This document shows, piece by piece, positions 22,802-25,248 of a stretch of DNA of 25,248 nt. Origin of the DNA: DASPKM01 sp036402175 (GTDB lineage Bacteria > Bacteroidota > Bacteroidia > Chitinophagales > Chitinophagaceae); assembly GCA_036402175.1 (NCBI GenBank), contig DASWTK010000139.1:1-25248 (forward strand), in the 5' to 3' direction. Positions within the stretch are counted from its first letter, which is position 1. Each line of letters starts with the position of its first letter. The notes under the pieces are model-generated. The model had not been told where the DNA came from. It saw only the letters and a program-made list of their open reading frames with translations, and searched no databases. The position numbers and the translations under genes are program-made.

Positions 22802-22853
22802 ATTTGAAAATGTTCATTTGCTCATTTAGCTCATTGCGTCATCATTTTCAAAT
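22802..22853. repeat. 11-bp inverted repeat flanking CTCATTTG units
   Basis: ATTTGAAAATG (22802-22812) and CATTTTCAAAT (22843-22853) are perfect inverted copies. The 30-base interior holds degenerate CTCATTTG/GCTCATT units. It lies in the divergent gap between the nucleotidyltransferase (-) and glyA (+) genes. It looks like a tiny repeat element with terminal inverted repeats, or a regulatory structure; nothing decides between them. Confidence 0.5.
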
Positions 22854-22974
22854 TTTCTCCGAAGAAGCCCCTGGACTGATTTTCGTCAAAGGACTGCCTT
22901 GGACAAACTTTCAAATTGAAAAAAGGCGTGTGAAAATAGTGAAATTCTTTTTATCCGAACCGCAATCAAAAAGT

Positions 22975-23003
22975 TTTGTTTCAGGAGCCAGTGTTTACTT
23001 TTG
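22975..23003 (+). promoter_or_regulatory. Bacteroidota-type promoter of glyA
   Basis: TTTG (22975-22978) and TACTTTTG (22996-23003) match the -33 and -7 elements; the spacer is 17 bases rather than the consensus 19. The predicted start near 23010 gives a leader of about 36 bases. Confidence 0.6.
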
Positions 23004-23046
23004 CCGGAGTTTAAGTGTTTTTACATCACCTATTTTATAAATCGAT

Positions 23047-24327
23047 ATGCAAAGAGACACCCTGGTTTTTGATCTCATTCAAAAAGAACTGGAACGCCAG
23101 CGTAACGGAATTGAGCTGATTGCTTCGGAAAATTTTACCAGCCTCCAGGTAATGCAGGCGATGGGCAATGTGATGACCAATAAATACGCCGAAGGCTACC
23201 CGGGCCGCCGGTATTACGGAGGTTGTGAGATCGTGGACCAGACCGAGCAATTGGCTATTGACAGGATCAAACAGGTGTTCAATTGTGAATATGCGAACGT
23301 ACAGCCACATAGCGGCGCACAGGCCAATGCCGCGCTGATGCTGGCGATACTGCAACCAGGTGATGCGATCCTGGGACTTGACCTCAGCATGGGTGGTCAC
23401 CTTACACATGGATCACCCGTTAATTTCAGCGGAAAATTATACAAAGCCCATTTTTATGGTGTGCAGCGTGAAAGCGGTTTGCTGGATTATGAAATGATGG
23501 AGCAAAAAGCCAGGGAAGTGAAACCGAAACTTATCATCTGCGGCGCCTCGGCATACAGCCGTGACTACGATTATGAGCGCATCCGCAAGCTGGCAGACGA
23601 AGTAGGCGCATTTGTTATGGCCGACATCGCTCACCCCGCGGGCCTCATCGCGAAAGGATTGCTCAAAGATCCATTTACCCACTGCCATTTTGTGACTTCT
23701 ACTACTCATAAAACCCTGCGTGGTCCGCGTGGTGGCATCATATTGATGGGAAAAGATTTTGAAAACCCCTTCGGATCAAAAGACCCGAAAGGAAATCTGA
23801 GGATGATGAGCCACCTCATTGACATGGCGGTGTTTCCCGGAACCCAGGGCGGACCGCTGGAGCACGTGATCGCTGCGAAGGCAATCGCCTTTGGCGAACT
23901 GCTAACCGATGAATTCAGCGCATACGCGAAGCAGGTACAGCTCAATGCACAAGCCATGGCAAAATCGCTTGTAAGCAGGGCATATCATATTATCAGCGGG
24001 GGTACCGACAACCATCTGATGCTGATTGACCTCCGCAATAAAAACATCACGGGAAAAAAAGCCCAGGAAACACTCGACAGCGCACATATTACGCTCAACA
24101 AGAACTCGGTGCCGTTCGATGATAAGAGCCCCTTCGTTACTTCAGGCATAAGAATTGGAGTTCCAGCTATTACCACCCGCGGCATGAAGGAAGCGCATAT
24201 GGAAACAGTGGTTGAGCTTATTGACCGCGTTCTCATGAATCCTGATGACGCGAACACCATTGCCGATGTCCGGAAATCCGTAAAAGATTTTATGCAACAG
24301 TTTCCACTTTATCCTGAATTAGGTTAA
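23047..24327 (+). CDS. glyA: Serine hydroxymethyltransferase
   Basis: 426 residues, full length. It interconverts serine plus tetrahydrofolate with glycine plus methylene-tetrahydrofolate, the main source of one-carbon units, in the cytoplasm with PLP. Landmarks: GIELIASENF (21-30), YAEGYPGRRYYGG, VQPHSGAQAN, DIAHPAGLIA for PLP contact, and TSTTHKTLRGPRGG with K222 forming the Schiff base. The C-terminal region TSGIRIGVPAITTRGM is also typical. It has its own promoter and is followed ten bases later by a DUF4293 gene, so the two are probably co-transcribed. Confidence 0.98.
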   Translation: MQRDTLVFDLIQKELERQRNGIELIASENFTSLQVMQAMGNVMTNKYAEGYPGRRYYGGCEIVDQTEQLAIDRIKQVFNCEYANVQPHSGAQANAALMLAILQPGDAILGLDLSMGGHLTHGSPVNFSGKLYKAHFYGVQRESGLLDYEMMEQKAREVKPKLIICGASAYSRDYDYERIRKLADEVGAFVMADIAHPAGLIAKGLLKDPFTHCHFVTSTTHKTLRGPRGGIILMGKDFENPFGSKDPKGNLRMMSHLIDMAVFPGTQGGPLEHVIAAKAIAFGELLTDEFSAYAKQVQLNAQAMAKSLVSRAYHIISGGTDNHLMLIDLRNKNITGKKAQETLDSAHITLNKNSVPFDDKSPFVTSGIRIGVPAITTRGMKEAHMETVVELIDRVLMNPDDANTIADVRKSVKDFMQQFPLYPELG

Positions 24328-24337
24328 AACATACAAT

Positions 24338-24763
24338 ATGATCCAACGTATACAATCCATCTGGCTTTTACTGGCAGCCATCTGCGCTTTCGTTACTTAC
24401 CTGCTGGTTTTATACATCGGAAAGGTAACAGACGGAACCGAACACCAGTTTGTTCTGGGCGACCACTTTATACTGGTGGCTTTCATTATCGGACTGGGTG
24501 TTTTGTCACTCATCTGCATCTCTTTATTTAAGAACCGGAAGCTGCAGTTCCGTCTCACCATCTTTGCCATAATACTTACAATTGGATACCTGTTCGTACA
24601 ATATTTAATGATTGAACGATTCAAAACAGATAACGCGATCGTAACAGGATCGTACCAGGTCGCCGCCCTATTGCCAATTCTGATGGTCATATTTTTAATT
24701 ATGGCGGCAAGAGGCATCTGGCGCGATGAAAAGTTAGTGAAGAGTTTGAACAGATTGAGATAG
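24338..24763 (+). CDS. DUF4293 family membrane protein
   Basis: 141 residues with four predicted transmembrane helices: IWLLLAAICAFVTYLLVLYIG, HFILVAFIIGLGVLSLICISL, LTIFAIILTIGYLFVQYLMI and VAALLPILMVIFLIMAARGI. The MIQRIQSIWLLLA start, FKNRKLQFRL middle and RGIWRDEKLVKSLNRLR end are the characteristic landmarks of DUF4293, a Bacteroidota-specific family with no known function. It is ten bases downstream of glyA, and its stop is three bases from the stop of the convergent T9SS gene. Confidence 0.9.
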   Translation: MIQRIQSIWLLLAAICAFVTYLLVLYIGKVTDGTEHQFVLGDHFILVAFIIGLGVLSLICISLFKNRKLQFRLTIFAIILTIGYLFVQYLMIERFKTDNAIVTGSYQVAALLPILMVIFLIMAARGIWRDEKLVKSLNRLR

Positions 24764-24766
24764 GCG

Positions 24767-25248
24767 CTAATGTCGCTTGACGATCTTTAACGTCTCCCGA
24801 ATCGTTTTTCCCGTGATCGTTACAACGTATACCCCCGCCGGTATGGTTGATACATCCAGTGTAGTTAATGTAGTTAATTCCGGAATGTTGTGTTGCCGGA
24901 CCAGGCTGCCTGTTATATCATAGAAATGAAGCCGGGTCCCGGCCAGCGAAGGCGGATGTTCCAGAAAAATAAGATCGCGTACAGGATTGGTCCTTAACCT
25001 CACTGTCGTTACCGGCTTCGCATTTATGCTTACAATATTGCTGAATGTAACACTGCCGTCATGATCAAGTATCCGAAGCCGGTAGAATGTTGTATGTACG
25101 GGAATATGATCATCATTATGAAAATATGTTCCCGCATTCATGGCATCTATTGATGCAATGTTCTCAAACCGGCTGCCGTCGTTGCTTCGTTCAATTTCAA
25201 AAACATTCACACCGATCTCCTCTTCAACTTTCCATACCAACCGGGTAA
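24767..25248 (-). CDS. T9SS type A sorting domain protein (5' truncated by window)
   Basis: The C-terminal 160 residues of a larger protein; the frame stays open through the right edge, so the apparent TTG start at 25240 is not a real start. The first part (W.VEEEIGVNVFEIERSNDGSRFENIASIDA ... TFYRLRILDHDGSVTFSNIV) is the module that usually precedes the sorting domain. The last 75 residues (about NPVRDLIFLEHP through LHFYDITGSLVRQ to IPAGVYVVTITGKTIRETLKIVKRH) are the T9SS type A C-terminal domain, recognised by the secretion machine and cleaved on export. The passenger part lies outside the window. Confidence 0.9.
   Translation of the reverse strand, partial: TRLVWKVEEEIGVNVFEIERSNDGSRFENIASIDAMNAGTYFHNDDHIPVHTTFYRLRILDHDGSVTFSNIVSINAKPVTTVRLRTNPVRDLIFLEHPPSLAGTRLHFYDITGSLVRQHNIPELTTLTTLDVSTIPAGVYVVTITGKTIRETLKIVKRH

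Noticed and set aside
22804..23040. A 78-codon open frame before glyA
   Set aside because: It covers the inverted repeat and the glyA promoter, has no family resemblance, and has no ribosome binding site.

Overview
The window looks like a chromosomal segment of a Bacteroidota bacterium, most likely from Chitinophagaceae or a close relative. The signs are a type IX secretion (T9SS) C-terminal sorting domain, a DUF4293 membrane protein, a beta-propeller/LytS-type sensor kinase, a 5'-nucleotidase split over two genes, weak or absent Shine-Dalgarno sites, and promoters of the Bacteroidota form TTTG-N19-TAnnTTTG. The tRNA-Ser promoter fits that form exactly and the glyA promoter nearly so. No phage, plasmid, transposase or CRISPR signature is visible. 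Most genes are ordinary core or envelope genes.

Region 1 (1-6330): the 3' end of a diacylglycerol-kinase-like lipid kinase, then a leftward group: an orphan propeller histidine kinase, a Crp/Fnr regulator, a YceI protein and a DoxX membrane protein. A near-consensus FNR-type palindrome lies between the Crp/Fnr gene and yceI. A self-contained tRNA-Ser(GCT) unit with its own promoter and terminator and a small acylphosphatase gene follow.

Region 2 (6330-9840): dnaA with an intrinsic terminator and a TTGAGGA-type repeat downstream, and the two genes of a split UshA-like 5'-nucleotidase. No convincing DnaA boxes were seen, so an origin is not claimed.

Region 3 (9840-16835, rightward): an outer-membrane beta-barrel protein, a COG2509 FAD dehydrogenase, and a NatA/NatB-type ABC exporter whose stop codon runs straight into a G-quadruplex-type motif and a decaying tandem-repeat tract. 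Then comes an M28 metallopeptidase overlapping by one base a 2'-5' RNA-ligase-like (2H) protein.

Region 4 (16835-20350, rightward): two tandem paralogous lipoproteins of a family I do not recognise, then a secreted or anchored coiled-coil protein built of 16-19-residue repeats. Four TACGA half-sites at exact 11-bp steps, alternating in orientation, lie upstream of the coiled-coil gene. This is the most accessory-looking part of the window and holds its least explained regulatory signal.

Region 5 (20350-25248): a leftward set (sugar-phosphate nucleotidyltransferase, nitronate-monooxygenase-like flavoprotein, CarboxypepD_reg-like secreted protein), diverging from the rightward glyA-DUF4293 pair, which meets a T9SS-sorted protein tail to tail at the right edge.
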